From Ruminococcaceae bacterium R-25 (GTDB lineage Bacteria > Bacillota > Clostridia > Saccharofermentanales > Saccharofermentanaceae): a stretch of DNA of 64,000 bases. The notes under the pieces were generated by a model. The model ran no database searches and was not told the DNA's origin. It saw only the letters and a list, made by a program, of their open reading frames with translations. The stretch spans positions 124,001-188,000 of the forward strand of contig QGFZ01000001.1 in NCBI GenBank assembly GCA_003149065.1, given 5' to 3'. This document shows positions 55,548 through 64,000 of this stretch, in pieces (within the stretch, counting starts at the first letter, position 1; each line of letters starts with the position of its first letter). Both the position numbers and the translations under genes were made by a program.

Positions 55548-56512
55548 AAATGAAATATGATTGTGATTTGATCTCGGATCTTCTTCCGTTATACAAAGAT
55601 GATATATGCAGTCCTTCAAGCAAGAAGATAGTTGAAGAGCATCTTTCAGAATGCCCTTCATGCAAAAAGCTCTTAGCTGACATGAGCGATGTCACCATTG
55701 ACGAAGAGATCGTAAAAGAAAGAAATGAAGTAATTAATACCCAGGCCAAGTTTTTTAAGAGAAAGAGCGCTTTGGCAGGCAGCATTATCGGATTGATATT
55801 CTCTATACCGATCCTCGTATGCCTCATTGTAAACCTTGCAACAGGAGCAGGACTTACATGGTTCTTTATAGTTCTTGCAGGAATCCTTGTAGCAGCATCT
55901 TTGATCATCGTGCCGCTCATGGTGCCGGAGAATAAGATGTTCACGACAATGGCAGCTTTTACCGGAAGCGTTCTGCTTCTCCTCGGAATCATCGCCATCT
56001 ACACAAGAGGCAGCTGGTTCTTAGTAGCAGCTTCGTCTACACTCTTCGGACTGACTATGCTTTTCGCGCCGTTTATCGCATGCAGAAGACCTGTAAATGC
56101 TTATGTTAAGAACAACAAGGGACTTGCGATCATGAGCGCATACACAGTAACGTTCGTCTTCATGATGCTCTGCATTGGTCTTCATGTCGGAATCAAGGCG
56201 TTCATACCTATGGCATTTGCAATCTCTATGCCTCTGGTAGCAACATGCTGGGCGGTCTTCGCGATCATCAGATATCTTAGATTCAATGCATGTGCCAAGA
56301 CAGGACTTTGCATTGTATCTGCAGGCGTTATGTCAGGCTTGATTTCACAGCTTGCAAATACTGCAGCTGTAGCAGCATCCAATACTGGCGTCACATACTC
56401 AACATCATCGCTGCCTCTCATGCTTTCAATCGGCGGCGTAGGAATCTTAATTGCCGGAATCGGCTTCTTAATCGGAATGTTTAAGGGAGGAAAAAAGAAT
56501 GAAAACAAGTAA
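55544..56512 (+). CDS. Anti-sigma factor with zinc finger and multi-helix membrane domain
   Basis: 322 residues. The N-terminal 60 residues hold a zf-HC2 ZAS-like finger (HLSECPSCKKLL) that should bind the ECF sigma. About eight membrane helices follow, instead of the single helix of many anti-sigmas, ending in a short basic tail. The membrane part may be the sensor. It overlaps the sigma gene by 4 bp and the lipoprotein gene by 14 bp. Confidence 0.88.
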   Translation: MKMKYDCDLISDLLPLYKDDICSPSSKKIVEEHLSECPSCKKLLADMSDVTIDEEIVKERNEVINTQAKFFKRKSALAGSIIGLIFSIPILVCLIVNLATGAGLTWFFIVLAGILVAASLIIVPLMVPENKMFTTMAAFTGSVLLLLGIIAIYTRGSWFLVAASSTLFGLTMLFAPFIACRRPVNAYVKNNKGLAIMSAYTVTFVFMMLCIGLHVGIKAFIPMAFAISMPLVATCWAVFAIIRYLRFNACAKTGLCIVSAGVMSGLISQLANTAAVAASNTGVTYSTSSLPLMLSIGGVGILIAGIGFLIGMFKGGKKNENK

Positions 56513-57563
56513 ATTAGCAGCAGGAGCAATGGCTCTTATCGTACCCGCAACAGTTTGTCTCACAGGTTGTTCTTTCGGTGTGTTCAATACGATGAATTAC
56601 AGATACGATAACGCAGATAAGTATGAAGCAGGAAACCGTGAGATCGACGATAAGATCACAAGGATCAATCTCGATTATGCTTCTGGCAATGTAACTGTTA
56701 AGGGAACAGATGCTGATTCGGTTTCAGTAAAGGAAAGAGTAAACAAGGACATCGACGAGGACCATCAGGTTCATACATGGGTTGACGGCAATACTCTTTA
56801 TATCAGATACTGCGTTTCCAAGGACATGATCATCTTTTCCGGCATCGAAAAGAGCCTTGAGGTAACCATTCCTGAAGCACAGAACCTTAACGACTTTGTT
56901 ATCAACGTTTCTTCCGGAGACGTTGTACTGGACAACTTTACGACAGATTCACTTAATTCCCACGCTTCATCAGGAAATACAAGGATCGATTGTTCTGCCA
57001 GGGTAATTGAGCATAAGTCTTCTTCGGGTAATGTAGAACTTGCTCAGAAGGGAAATGCCGATTCCGTTAAGGTTAAGCTTTCATCCGGAAATCTTGTTCT
57101 CGATCAGGAAGGTGACCTCGATTCTTTAGATATAGATTCATCTTCAGGCAAGATCGAAGTACACCAGAAAGGCACGGTAAATAAAGCCAGGATCCATTCT
57201 TCTTCCGGCGGCGCAAAGGCCTACATGGGTACTGTAAATGAACTTACTATCGAGGTAAGTTCCGGCCCGATCGTACTTAGCGCTGACGAAGTAAAGACCC
57301 TTAATACAAAGGCTTCAAGCGGTCATTCCGATATCAAGCTCGATAAGGCTCCTGCTACGTCAAGGATCGAATGCAGCTCCGGCGGAATCGACGTAAGCAT
57401 TCCTGAAGATTCCGATATCACGGTTCATGTAAAGATCTCGAGCGGTGAATTCGACTATGAGCTTCCTTTCGTAAAGGACGGCAAGGATTACATTAACGGC
57501 AATGGCACCAATGACATGGAGATCCACTGCTCATCCGGCGATGTAGGATTTCATAAGATCTAA
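56499..57563 (+). CDS. DUF4097 lipoprotein with SSG beta-repeats
   Basis: A 354-residue probable lipoprotein: the signal peptide ends in a lipobox-like CLTGC (Cys about 25). The rest is a repetitive beta structure of about 20-residue turns, each with an S-S-G motif (ASSGNTRI, SSSGNVEL, LSSGNLVL, SSSGKIEV, SSSGGAKA). This matches DUF4097, a right-handed beta-helix-like adhesin family often encoded with cell-envelope stress regulators (LiaG-like). It is the third gene of the ECF operon, so it is a likely stress output. The RBS is GGGAGG. Confidence 0.88.
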   Translation: MKTSKLAAGAMALIVPATVCLTGCSFGVFNTMNYRYDNADKYEAGNREIDDKITRINLDYASGNVTVKGTDADSVSVKERVNKDIDEDHQVHTWVDGNTLYIRYCVSKDMIIFSGIEKSLEVTIPEAQNLNDFVINVSSGDVVLDNFTTDSLNSHASSGNTRIDCSARVIEHKSSSGNVELAQKGNADSVKVKLSSGNLVLDQEGDLDSLDIDSSSGKIEVHQKGTVNKARIHSSSGGAKAYMGTVNELTIEVSSGPIVLSADEVKTLNTKASSGHSDIKLDKAPATSRIECSSGGIDVSIPEDSDITVHVKISSGEFDYELPFVKDGKDYINGNGTNDMEIHCSSGDVGFHKI

Positions 57564-57582
57564 TATACAAAGACCCCATAAA

Positions 57583-57620
57583 AAGAAGGCCTGTCACTTA
57601 TGAAGCGGCAGGCCTTCTTG
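57583..57620. terminator. Terminator between the DUF4097 and VOC genes
   Basis: A perfect 11-bp stem (57583-57593 with 57609-57619), preceded by AAAAA and followed by GTTTGTG. It can serve both converging genes. Confidence 0.8.
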
Positions 57621-57643
57621 TTTGTGATCCTTAAATCAGAGAT

Positions 57644-58486
57644 TTAATTGCTCTCAATGTATTGCGATACGCAGATGTGCCTGCCGTCGATGTCCTCGAA
57701 AACGAACTGGCGGTTGGTGGTCATGGACTGCGCTGCCTTAGCTTCGGGCAGGTCTTCTACGATCTTGATGCCGTTTCCGGCAACTTCGTTGTGGAGCAGG
57801 AAAGGCTCGGAGCAGTAGATATACATGTCATACTTGATTCCGAAATTTCTTGCGGGCTTTGTGATATCGCCTTCGCCCTTTACGAGGACGATAGCGATAT
57901 TGTCACGCGTGAGCTTTATATGGGGCATTGCTTCATCGTCTAAATGGGAAGCCTTAAAGCCCAGCTTATCCTCGTAGAAAACTGCTGTCTTATAGATGTC
58001 TTCACAGGCAAAGACTGCTGCCTGGCTGTTCATCAAAAGAAGGCGGCCGGAATTTTCTTCTTCGCCTTCCTTAACTTCTGCAGGCTTAGTGTTTCCGCTG
58101 CTCCACTGGTAACCCAAAAGGGGTGTTCCGAAATATTTTTCGTGTTCATCAAGAGAATTCATGATCTCGGATCTTTTTGTGATCTCTTCATTTGTCATTG
58201 AAGAGGGGATATCTGCCAGATATTCGACCTTCTCCAGGTACTCTAAAAGGTTCATGAGCCTTACGTGGAGCGGGATTATGTCTGATGAAGCGGGGATCTC
58301 GCATGCTCTTCCGTGAATGAACATCATGCCCTCTTCGACGCCCTCGGCGGGGAGCCCGGCATAAAGGTGCATGAGAAGATTCATCTCATCTGCTGCCTTG
58401 TCGTGCGTGCCGCCTTTTGCAATAGAGCTCTCGATCATGTCGAAAACGACATTCATATCGTGCAGGGGATATTCTTTGTTAAGCAT
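57644..58486 (-). CDS. Protein with C-terminal VOC (glyoxalase/bleomycin resistance-like) domain
   Basis: 280 residues. The first 150 or so are helical and not recognised. The C-terminal 115 (AAVFACEDIYKTAVFYEDKLGFKA onward, ending FEDIDGRHICVSQ) form one VOC domain, with His and Glu positions too variable to claim metal binding. ATG (complement of 58484-58486) is preferred because AGGAGCGG is just upstream; the longer frame begins with TTG at 58507. A single gene. Confidence 0.75.
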   Translation of the reverse strand: MLNKEYPLHDMNVVFDMIESSIAKGGTHDKAADEMNLLMHLYAGLPAEGVEEGMMFIHGRACEIPASSDIIPLHVRLMNLLEYLEKVEYLADIPSSMTNEEITKRSEIMNSLDEHEKYFGTPLLGYQWSSGNTKPAEVKEGEEENSGRLLLMNSQAAVFACEDIYKTAVFYEDKLGFKASHLDDEAMPHIKLTRDNIAIVLVKGEGDITKPARNFGIKYDMYIYCSEPFLLHNEVAGNGIKIVEDLPEAKAAQSMTTNRQFVFEDIDGRHICVSQYIESN

Positions 58487-58587
58487 AAGCCGCTCCTGAA
58501 GTGTCAAATATTAATATATTTTATCAATTTGAAACCGCTTGGCAATAAAGATAGAATATGCGGGAGCATATTGCTAAGGAGAAAAAG

Positions 58588-59073
58588 ATGGCACAGTTCA
58601 AAAAGACGAATGCAATGAGGATCTTAGATAAAGCAGGGATCGATTATACATATGAAGAATACGAATACGACGAAAATGACTTAGACGGTCATCACGTCGC
58701 AGAATACCTTGGAATTCCTTACGAGGAAGTCTTTAAGACGCTGACCTGCGTTTCCGATAAGGGCGAATACCTTGTTTTCTGCATCTCGGTGGATGACGAG
58801 ATCGATCTTAAGAAAGCGGCAGTTTTAGCAGGCGTTAAGAGAGTCGACATGATCCATGTAAAAGACCTCCTGAACGTCACAGGCTATATCAGAGGCGGAT
58901 GTTCTCCCATCGGAATGAAGAAGCAGTACAGGACCTTTATTGATGAGATGGCTGAGCTCATAGACAACATCTGTGTAAGCGCAGGGCAGAGGGGTGTTCA
59001 GTTAAGGCTTAAGCCCGAAGATCTCATTTCATTTACTAATGCCGTAGTCGGTGATTTTGCCGTGCGTTCCTAA
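58588..59073 (+). CDS. ybaK: Cys-tRNA(Pro)/aminoacyl-tRNA deacylase, YbaK/EbsC family
   Basis: A 161-residue YbaK-type editing enzyme that hydrolyses mischarged Cys-tRNA-Pro. It has the family Lys in FKTLTCVSDKGEY and the C-terminal RGGCSPIGMKKQY signature. ATG 58588 is set by AAGGAG 8 bp upstream; a frame start at 58558 is rejected. It lies 49 bp before murC. Confidence 0.92.
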   Translation: MAQFKKTNAMRILDKAGIDYTYEEYEYDENDLDGHHVAEYLGIPYEEVFKTLTCVSDKGEYLVFCISVDDEIDLKKAAVLAGVKRVDMIHVKDLLNVTGYIRGGCSPIGMKKQYRTFIDEMAELIDNICVSAGQRGVQLRLKPEDLISFTNAVVGDFAVRS

Positions 59074-59122
59074 AATAGTATAATTACTTGGAAATTTAAG
59101 CTTAAACAGGAAGTGATTTAAA

Positions 59123-60583
59123 GTGTTAGAACCTAAGAGTTTTACATTGAATGATATAAAAGAGGGTTCCAGGATCTATTTCATCGGAATCGGCGGAATC
59201 TCAATGAACGGCCTTGCAAGGCTCGCAAAGCATGCGGGATTTGTTGTCGGAGGTTCGGATAACCATCCGTCCGAGAGAACTGCGATCTTAGAAGAGCAGG
59301 GGATCAAGGTCTACTATCCTCAGATTGAAGCTAATATCGATGACTTTAAGCCTGATTATCTCGTTAAGACGGCAGCCATCCTTCCTCATAACGAGGAAGT
59401 GAAAAGGGCAACTGAATTAGGCCTTCAGATATTTGACAGAGCTGAATTCTTAGGCGCTTTCACGAGAACATATAAGAACGTAATCAACGTTTCCGGAACT
59501 CACGGAAAGACTACGACCACTTCCATGATCTCCCTTATGATGATCGACGCGGGATTAGATCCGACTGTTCATCTTGGAGCTGATCTTGATATATTCAACG
59601 GCACTATCAGAACCGGTTCTCATAACCTTCTGGTATCTGAAGCTTGCGAGTTCAACAGATCTTTCCTGAATTTTTCATCTACTACAGCCGTTATCACCAA
59701 TATCGATCACGACCACGTTGACTGCTATCCGACGATTGATGATGTTATCGATGTTTTCGCGAAATTCGTAAGACTTGTTGACGACGACGGTTATGTAGTC
59801 GTATCAGGTCACGACAAGAATATCGCAAGGTCTCTGGCTGAAGCCAAGGATTATTTTGACAGGACAGGAAGAAAGTTCCCCCAGGTCGTAACATGCGCAC
59901 CTGACAGCGAAAACTGCGTAGTTACAGGAAGAAAAGCAGACTTTGCTGCTGAGAATATCGTTTTCAATAACGGCCTTCCCGAGTTCGACATTGTAATCTT
60001 CGGCAAAGAGAGGATCAGCGTAAAGCTTAGGATCCCCGGAAGCCACAATATCTCTAATGCTTTGAATGCCGCTGCTGCAGCTTATCTTAACGGCGCTTCA
60101 GCTGAAGCAATTAAGAGTGCATTGGACAGTTTCGGAGGAGCTGACGGCAGATATACGGTAAAGGGCAAGTATAAGGGCTGTGATGTCGTAGTTGACTATG
60201 CGCATCACCCGACAGCCGCAAGAGCTACGATCGAAGCAGCTTCGAACATGCCTCACAACGATATCCTCGTTGTTTTCCAGCCTCTTACTTTCAACCGTAC
60301 AAAGCTCCTTTTCGAAGACTATGTAACGAGTCTTCTTCCTTGCAAAAAAGTATTGTTTGCTGAGATCTTCTCTGACAGGGAGAGCGATACTCTCGGAATG
60401 TCCAGCAAGATGATCTCCGATGAGATCAACAGAAGAGGCGGCGACACCGAGTTCTTTGAAAACAGGGAAGACCTGAAAGCCAGGATCGACGAGCTCATTA
60501 AGCCCGGTGACATCATCCTGATCTTAGGACCTGAGGATATAAGGGAATTGGGCGACGAGCTTTGCCCCTCAAGTAATTTATGA
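59123..60583 (+). CDS. murC: UDP-N-acetylmuramate--L-alanine ligase
   Basis: Adds L-Ala to UDP-MurNAc in peptidoglycan synthesis. 486 residues, with the N-terminal Rossmann loop FIGIGGISMNGLA, the ATP loop GTHGKTTTT, EACEFNRSF, NIDHDHVDCY, and DYAHHPT. It starts with GTG (59123), spaced 7 bp from AGGAAGTG. It overlaps the next gene by 4 bp. Confidence 0.96.
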   Translation: MLEPKSFTLNDIKEGSRIYFIGIGGISMNGLARLAKHAGFVVGGSDNHPSERTAILEEQGIKVYYPQIEANIDDFKPDYLVKTAAILPHNEEVKRATELGLQIFDRAEFLGAFTRTYKNVINVSGTHGKTTTTSMISLMMIDAGLDPTVHLGADLDIFNGTIRTGSHNLLVSEACEFNRSFLNFSSTTAVITNIDHDHVDCYPTIDDVIDVFAKFVRLVDDDGYVVVSGHDKNIARSLAEAKDYFDRTGRKFPQVVTCAPDSENCVVTGRKADFAAENIVFNNGLPEFDIVIFGKERISVKLRIPGSHNISNALNAAAAAYLNGASAEAIKSALDSFGGADGRYTVKGKYKGCDVVVDYAHHPTAARATIEAASNMPHNDILVVFQPLTFNRTKLLFEDYVTSLLPCKKVLFAEIFSDRESDTLGMSSKMISDEINRRGGDTEFFENREDLKARIDELIKPGDIILILGPEDIRELGDELCPSSNL

Positions 60584-62142
60584 AGAAGAAATCCCTAAGC
60601 AGGACAGTAGAACCTCAGATTGCGCCCCAGTACGGGTTTAGAAAACTTCGGCCTCTGAAGATCCCCAAACTCGCATGGCTCGCGCTTTTGGCTGCATTTT
60701 TCCTGGCAATACTGTTGTTTGCAATGTATGGCGTATCCTTTGTCGGAACAAAATCTGCTGACCAGACGCTCCTGATCTATACGGACGGCACGGTTATTCC
60801 TGAAGTTTCCTGGAGGAACAACCTCCTGGCGTCAGGCTTTGATTATGAGATTATTGAACCTTCCAAGCATCTGGATGATCAGGGCTTTACTTATGAGCTC
60901 CCGAAAGAATTTACCAAGGACGATATTGTTGTCTGCGCTATGGGCACGGACGCATTCAAGGTCATGGATGACCTTATTTCATCTGAATACGAAAATATCG
61001 AAGGATTCGTTCTGATCCTGCCTGAATATCCCGGAAATGCTGCGCTTGCAAATTATACGGAAGATAATCCGGATGTCCCTTGCGCGATCTTCGGTTTTGA
61101 CAGCAATGCCAAGACAACGAATGACCTTTCCGGCGCCCAGATGATCTTCGAAAAGATATCAGGCGTTGATACGATGTACGGTCATCCCACACAAAGAGGA
61201 AAGATCTTTTCTTCCAAAGTATTTGTATCACCCAACCAGAAAAGATATCTGTCTTTATATTCTTATAAGCTCCAGACAACAGAAGGCATTGTTTCGAGCA
61301 TTTCTTTCCAGAATGAGCTGTCGCAGTATCTCGGCACGACTTTCGGAAAAGGTTATAATTCTTCAAGAGTTGCAGTAAGGCAGATAATCCTGATCCTGGC
61401 GATATTCTTATCGGTTGCATCTCTTGCAATATTCCTTTTCATGGTCCCTGTAGCAGTACCTGAGAAAGCCAGGAAGGAACTTAAAGGACGTGACAGCCTT
61501 GGAGCCATTATTTTCCTTGGCCTTTCAGGATGGCTGGCCCTTACGGGAATCGTGATGACCTTCATTCCGCAGGTCAAATACTATGCTAAATATGTTGCGC
61601 TTTACGCACCTGTCTTATTGATCGCGCTTATGGCTATGGCCCAGTTAAAGCTCATCTTGTCAAATAAGTTCAAATATACGAGAAAAGATGACAGCTTCCC
61701 CATTTTCTTAGCTTCCATCTTCATCGGCCTGGTCGAGATAATGGTCATTGCCGGCACTTTCTTAAATATCACAAATGTCGAAAAAGCTTTTGCAGACAGC
61801 GCTAACTGGGTAAATGCCCTGATAGTCTTTGTCGTAATGAGCCTTTCGGCTGTTGCCCTGATCCTGGCTGACAAGAAATCCAAAGCTTCCGGGCAGGGAA
61901 GGACGGCTTATTTTGCAAGCCCTGCGTATTTTATCGAGTCGCTCGTACCTTCCGTTGCACTTGCTGTCATCGGAATCATAGAAGGCAACCCTGAACTTGT
62001 AGAATATTCGCTTGTAGGCTTCGGATTAAGCGTTCTGCCTTGCGTCTGCGCTATTCCGATCAAGCGTATTTCGGACTATTATGAGGTCTCAGGCCTGGTT
62101 TTCGGAATAATCGCTGGCATCGTGGTCTTCCTGGCGGGCTGA
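60580..62142 (+). CDS. Multi-helix membrane protein of unknown function
   Basis: 520 residues; I do not recognise the family. An N-terminal membrane helix (about 32-55) is followed by a 210-residue soluble extracytoplasmic domain (a beta/alpha pattern with LLIYTDGTVIPEVSW and DIVVCAMGTDAFKVM), then seven to eight helices to the C terminus. It is translationally coupled to murC (ATGA), so a cell-wall or cell-envelope role is plausible but unproven. Confidence 0.75.
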   Translation: MKKKSLSRTVEPQIAPQYGFRKLRPLKIPKLAWLALLAAFFLAILLFAMYGVSFVGTKSADQTLLIYTDGTVIPEVSWRNNLLASGFDYEIIEPSKHLDDQGFTYELPKEFTKDDIVVCAMGTDAFKVMDDLISSEYENIEGFVLILPEYPGNAALANYTEDNPDVPCAIFGFDSNAKTTNDLSGAQMIFEKISGVDTMYGHPTQRGKIFSSKVFVSPNQKRYLSLYSYKLQTTEGIVSSISFQNELSQYLGTTFGKGYNSSRVAVRQIILILAIFLSVASLAIFLFMVPVAVPEKARKELKGRDSLGAIIFLGLSGWLALTGIVMTFIPQVKYYAKYVALYAPVLLIALMAMAQLKLILSNKFKYTRKDDSFPIFLASIFIGLVEIMVIAGTFLNITNVEKAFADSANWVNALIVFVVMSLSAVALILADKKSKASGQGRTAYFASPAYFIESLVPSVALAVIGIIEGNPELVEYSLVGFGLSVLPCVCAIPIKRISDYYEVSGLVFGIIAGIVVFLAG

Positions 62143-62191
62143 TCCGTCCTGGACCTGCAGGCAAAAAAGTTCCCTATATATAAAATTATTG

Positions 62192-62221
62192 TTGACTTTG
62201 ACTTGGCCTTCGGTGTATTAT
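62192..62221 (+). promoter_or_regulatory. Promoter of the rplU-prp-rpmA operon
   Basis: TTGACT (62192-62197), an 18-bp spacer, and TATTAT (62216-62221) preceded by TG. Transcription would begin near 62228. Confidence 0.75.
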
Positions 62222-62227
62222 ACGCGG

Positions 62228-62320
62228 GTGACCGCATGCGACGGGCTATTTTAAATGCGCTTTTTTATAGCGATGCCTTGGTTTTTATGCAGCGAGACTG
62301 GAAGAACAGGAGGAACAAAT
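62228..62320 (+). promoter_or_regulatory. Leader of rplU, candidate L21 ribosomal protein leader
   Basis: A 93-nt GC-rich 5' region (GCATGCGACGGGC... through ...GCAGCGAGACTGG) before AGGAGG. L21 leader RNAs are known upstream of rplU-prp-rpmA in Firmicutes; position and length fit, but the fold was not computed. Confidence 0.45.
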
Positions 62321-62623
62321 ATGTACGCAGTTATCAAGACAGGCGGCAAGCAGTACAAGGTTTCTGTAGACGATGAGATCTTCGTTGAGAAGCTTGAAGG
62401 TGAGGCTGGCAGCCAGGTTACTTTCGATGAAGTACTTGCAGTATCCGATGACAACGGTATCGTAGCTGGTGATGTTAAGGCTACAGTAACTGGTGAGATC
62501 GTTAAGCAGGGAAGAAACAAGAAGGTTATCGTCTCTAAGTACAAGGCTAAGAAGGGCTACAGAAGAAAGAATGGCCACAGACAGCCTTACACACGTGTAC
62601 TTATCAAGGCTATCAACGCTTGA
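62321..62623 (+). CDS. rplU: 50S ribosomal protein L21
   Basis: A 100-residue ribosomal protein: [19 protein letters not shown] start, and the [17 protein letters not shown] signature at the C terminus. ATG 62321 follows AGGAGG by 7 bp; an upstream frame start at 62255 lies in the leader. Confidence 0.98.
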   Translation: MYAVIKTGGKQYKVSVDDEIFVEKLEGEAGSQVTFDEVLAVSDDNGIVAGDVKATVTGEIVKQGRNKKVIVSKYKAKKGYRRKNGHRQPYTRVLIKAINA

Positions 62624-62641
62624 TCAAAGGCTTAAGGCTTT

Positions 62642-63013
62642 ATGATTTCCGTTATCGTTAATAGGGAAGGTTCCGTAATACGCGCAATATACGCGAACGG
62701 ACACGCAGGATATGCGGATCCCGGTCAGGACATCATATGCAGTGCGGTATCAACTCTTTTGTTTACTGCAGCAAGTGCTTTGGAAGATATTTGCGGTTAC
62801 GACAGCGAATCTTTTTTCCGTATCAGTAATGAAGGCACAGACGATGTCAACTTAAGGATAACGGTTCCCGACATGGGAGACGATGAGACAAAGAACAGGG
62901 CCCAGGTAATAATGAGGACTTGCGAATTAGGTCTTATCGGGATAGCTAGAGATTATAACGACAGTAAGAAGAAGTACGTAGAGATTATTAATTCAAAGAC
63001 ACCGGAGGTGTAA
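62642..63013 (+). CDS. prp: Ribosomal-processing cysteine protease Prp
   Basis: A 123-residue protease (YsxB) that removes the N-terminal extension of L27. The catalytic pair is visible: His21 in [11 protein letters not shown] and Cys33 in DIICSAVS. It sits between rplU and rpmA, as in other Firmicutes, and its substrate is encoded 2 bp downstream. Confidence 0.94.
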   Translation: MISVIVNREGSVIRAIYANGHAGYADPGQDIICSAVSTLLFTAASALEDICGYDSESFFRISNEGTDDVNLRITVPDMGDDETKNRAQVIMRTCELGLIGIARDYNDSKKKYVEIINSKTPEV

Positions 63014-63015
63014 TT

Positions 63016-63297
63016 ATGATTAAGTTTAATTTACAGCTCTTCGCACATAAGAAAGGAATGGGTTCCACCAAGAACGGCCGTGAGTCCCAGTCCAAGAGAT
63101 TAGGAGCGAAGAAAGGTGACGGACAGTCAGTTCTGGCCGGCAATATCCTTGTTAGACAGCGTGGCACAAAGATCCATCCCGGCACAAACGTTGGAATCGG
63201 ATCCGATGATACACTTTTCGCTTTGATTGACGGTACAGTCAAGTATGAGCGTATGGGCAAGGATAAGAAGCAGGTTAGCGTTTATCCTGTAGCCTAA
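63016..63297 (+). CDS. rpmA: 50S ribosomal protein L27 with Prp-cleaved N-terminal extension
   Basis: A 93-residue ribosomal protein. The first nine residues (MIKFNLQLF) match the Firmicutes extension; cleavage before AHKKG gives the mature N terminus that reaches the peptidyl transferase centre. The core has [15 protein letters not shown] and GTKIHPG. It is followed by a strong stem-loop before obgE. Confidence 0.98.
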   Translation: MIKFNLQLFAHKKGMGSTKNGRESQSKRLGAKKGDGQSVLAGNILVRQRGTKIHPGTNVGIGSDDTLFALIDGTVKYERMGKDKKQVSVYPVA

Positions 63298-63323
63298 TTT
63301 AGGTATCCAGAAGAAACCAAGCG

Positions 63324-63370
63324 GAGCAGTCTGTCGCGAACTATCGCGATTGGACTGCTCTTGTATTTAG
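63324..63370 (+). terminator. Terminator-like stem-loop between rpmA and obgE
   Basis: GAGCAGTC (63324-63331) pairs with GACTGCTC (63353-63360), with an inner TCGCG/CGCGA helix, then TTGTATTT. It ends about 10 bp before the obgE ATG, so it may reduce read-through into obgE. Confidence 0.7.
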
Positions 63371-63379
63371 GAGAATCAG

Positions 63380-64000
63380 ATGTTTATAGATCACTCTAAG
63401 ATTTATGTTAAAGCCGGAGACGGCGGTAACGGCTGTCTTAGCTTCCATACCGAGAAGTATATTACCAACGGCGGACCCGACGGTGGTGACGGCGGCGACG
63501 GCGGAAATGTTGTTTTGCAGGCCGCACCGAATCTGACGAGCCTTCAGAACTTCAGATTCAAGCACAAGTTCGTAGCACAGAACGGTGCCAAGGGCATGAG
63601 CAAGAAGATGTACGGCAAGCGCGGTGAAGACCTCATAATCGCCGTTCCTGTAGGCACGGTCGTAAAAGACTTTGAGTCAGGCGAGATCATTGCCGACCTT
63701 ACAGAAGCCGGCCAGAAGATCGTTGTCGCAAGAGGCGGCAAGGGCGGTCTCGGAAACATGCACTACGCAAATTCCGTAAGACAGGCTCCACAGTTTGCAA
63801 CGCCCGGCTCTGCAGGTGAGGAAAGAGAACTCAGCATCGAATTGAAGCTCATTGCTGATGTCGGTCTTGTAGGTTTCCCCAACGCAGGAAAATCAACACT
63901 CCTTTCTGTTCTTACCAGAGCTAAGCCGAAGATCGCGGATTATCCTTTCACGACTTTAGAACCCGTATTGGGCGTTGTCAGCAAGGATGATTTCTCATAT
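63380..64000 (+). CDS. obgE: GTPase Obg, N-terminal part (cut by right edge)
   Basis: An essential ribosome-associated GTPase. 207 residues are visible: the Gly-rich Obg fold ([39 protein letters not shown]), then the G domain with the P-loop GFPNAGKST and switch ADYPFTT. ATG 63380 follows TTAGGAGA. The gene continues beyond the window. Confidence 0.97.
   Translation, partial: MFIDHSKIYVKAGDGGNGCLSFHTEKYITNGGPDGGDGGDGGNVVLQAAPNLTSLQNFRFKHKFVAQNGAKGMSKKMYGKRGEDLIIAVPVGTVVKDFESGEIIADLTEAGQKIVVARGGKGGLGNMHYANSVRQAPQFATPGSAGEERELSIELKLIADVGLVGFPNAGKSTLLSVLTRAKPKIADYPFTTLEPVLGVVSKDDFSY

Overview
The window looks like chromosomal core sequence of an anaerobic, Gram-positive Clostridia-type bacterium (Bacillota). 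Four things point there: rplU-prp-rpmA with an L27 that carries a Prp-cleavable N-terminal extension; rho-rpmE-DUF1385-prmC; a type III pantothenate kinase beside an ECF-type transporter; and a DUF4364 gene. An ATP synthase rotor subunit of the Na+ type and the lack of any respiratory gene fit an anaerobe. The galactoside genes would suit a gut or rumen habitat, but the species cannot be named from this sequence. No tRNA, rRNA, insertion sequence, prophage or CRISPR array was found. Genes are densely packed, with many 4-bp ATGA overlaps.

Layout. 1-9.4 kb: end of a CPBP protease; a large membrane-anchored protein of unknown function; DUF4364; glucose-6-phosphate isomerase; an aconitase-family hydratase; a YitT-type membrane protein. 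9.4-13.4 kb: a 57-aa protein, then two paralogous histidine kinases and one OmpR-type regulator; the first kinase lacks the phosphoacceptor His. 13.4-15.7 kb (minus strand): alpha/beta hydrolase, LytTR regulator and DUF3021 membrane protein. 15.7-27.9 kb: a galactose and galactoside locus. galK-galT and a Nudix gene run left; a TetR regulator, a GT-B-like protein, a GPH symporter, a GH36 alpha-galactosidase and a GH2 beta-galactosidase-like enzyme run right. Two identical-format palindromes lie in the divergent promoter region.

28.3-35.7 kb: a complete F-type ATP synthase operon (atpI-like, B, E, F, H, A, G, D, C) ending in a TetR gene. 35.8-40.8 kb: DUF308, MMPL/RND and a secreted Leu/Gly heptad-repeat protein. 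41.0-46.0 kb: PanT-like transporter, coaX and a large PAS/GGDEF/GGDEF/EAL c-di-GMP protein. 46.0-52.5 kb: leuS (minus), mreB, rho, rpmE. 53.0-57.6 kb: DUF1385, prmC, then an ECF sigma, anti-sigma and DUF4097 lipoprotein operon. 57.6-64 kb: a VOC-domain protein (minus), a YbaK-type deacylase, murC, a membrane protein, rplU-prp-rpmA, and the start of obgE, which runs off the right edge.

The points most worth a second look are: the kinase pair with one missing His; the GT-B-like gene inside a galactoside operon with twin GGAAAC-N16-GTTTCC operators; the symporter with an inserted soluble domain of about 130 residues; the two-carboxylate c subunit and truncated epsilon of the ATP synthase; and three intergenic repeat islands (phased CCGACAA sites, AGTGCG repeats, and a 64-bp-period palindromic tandem repeat).
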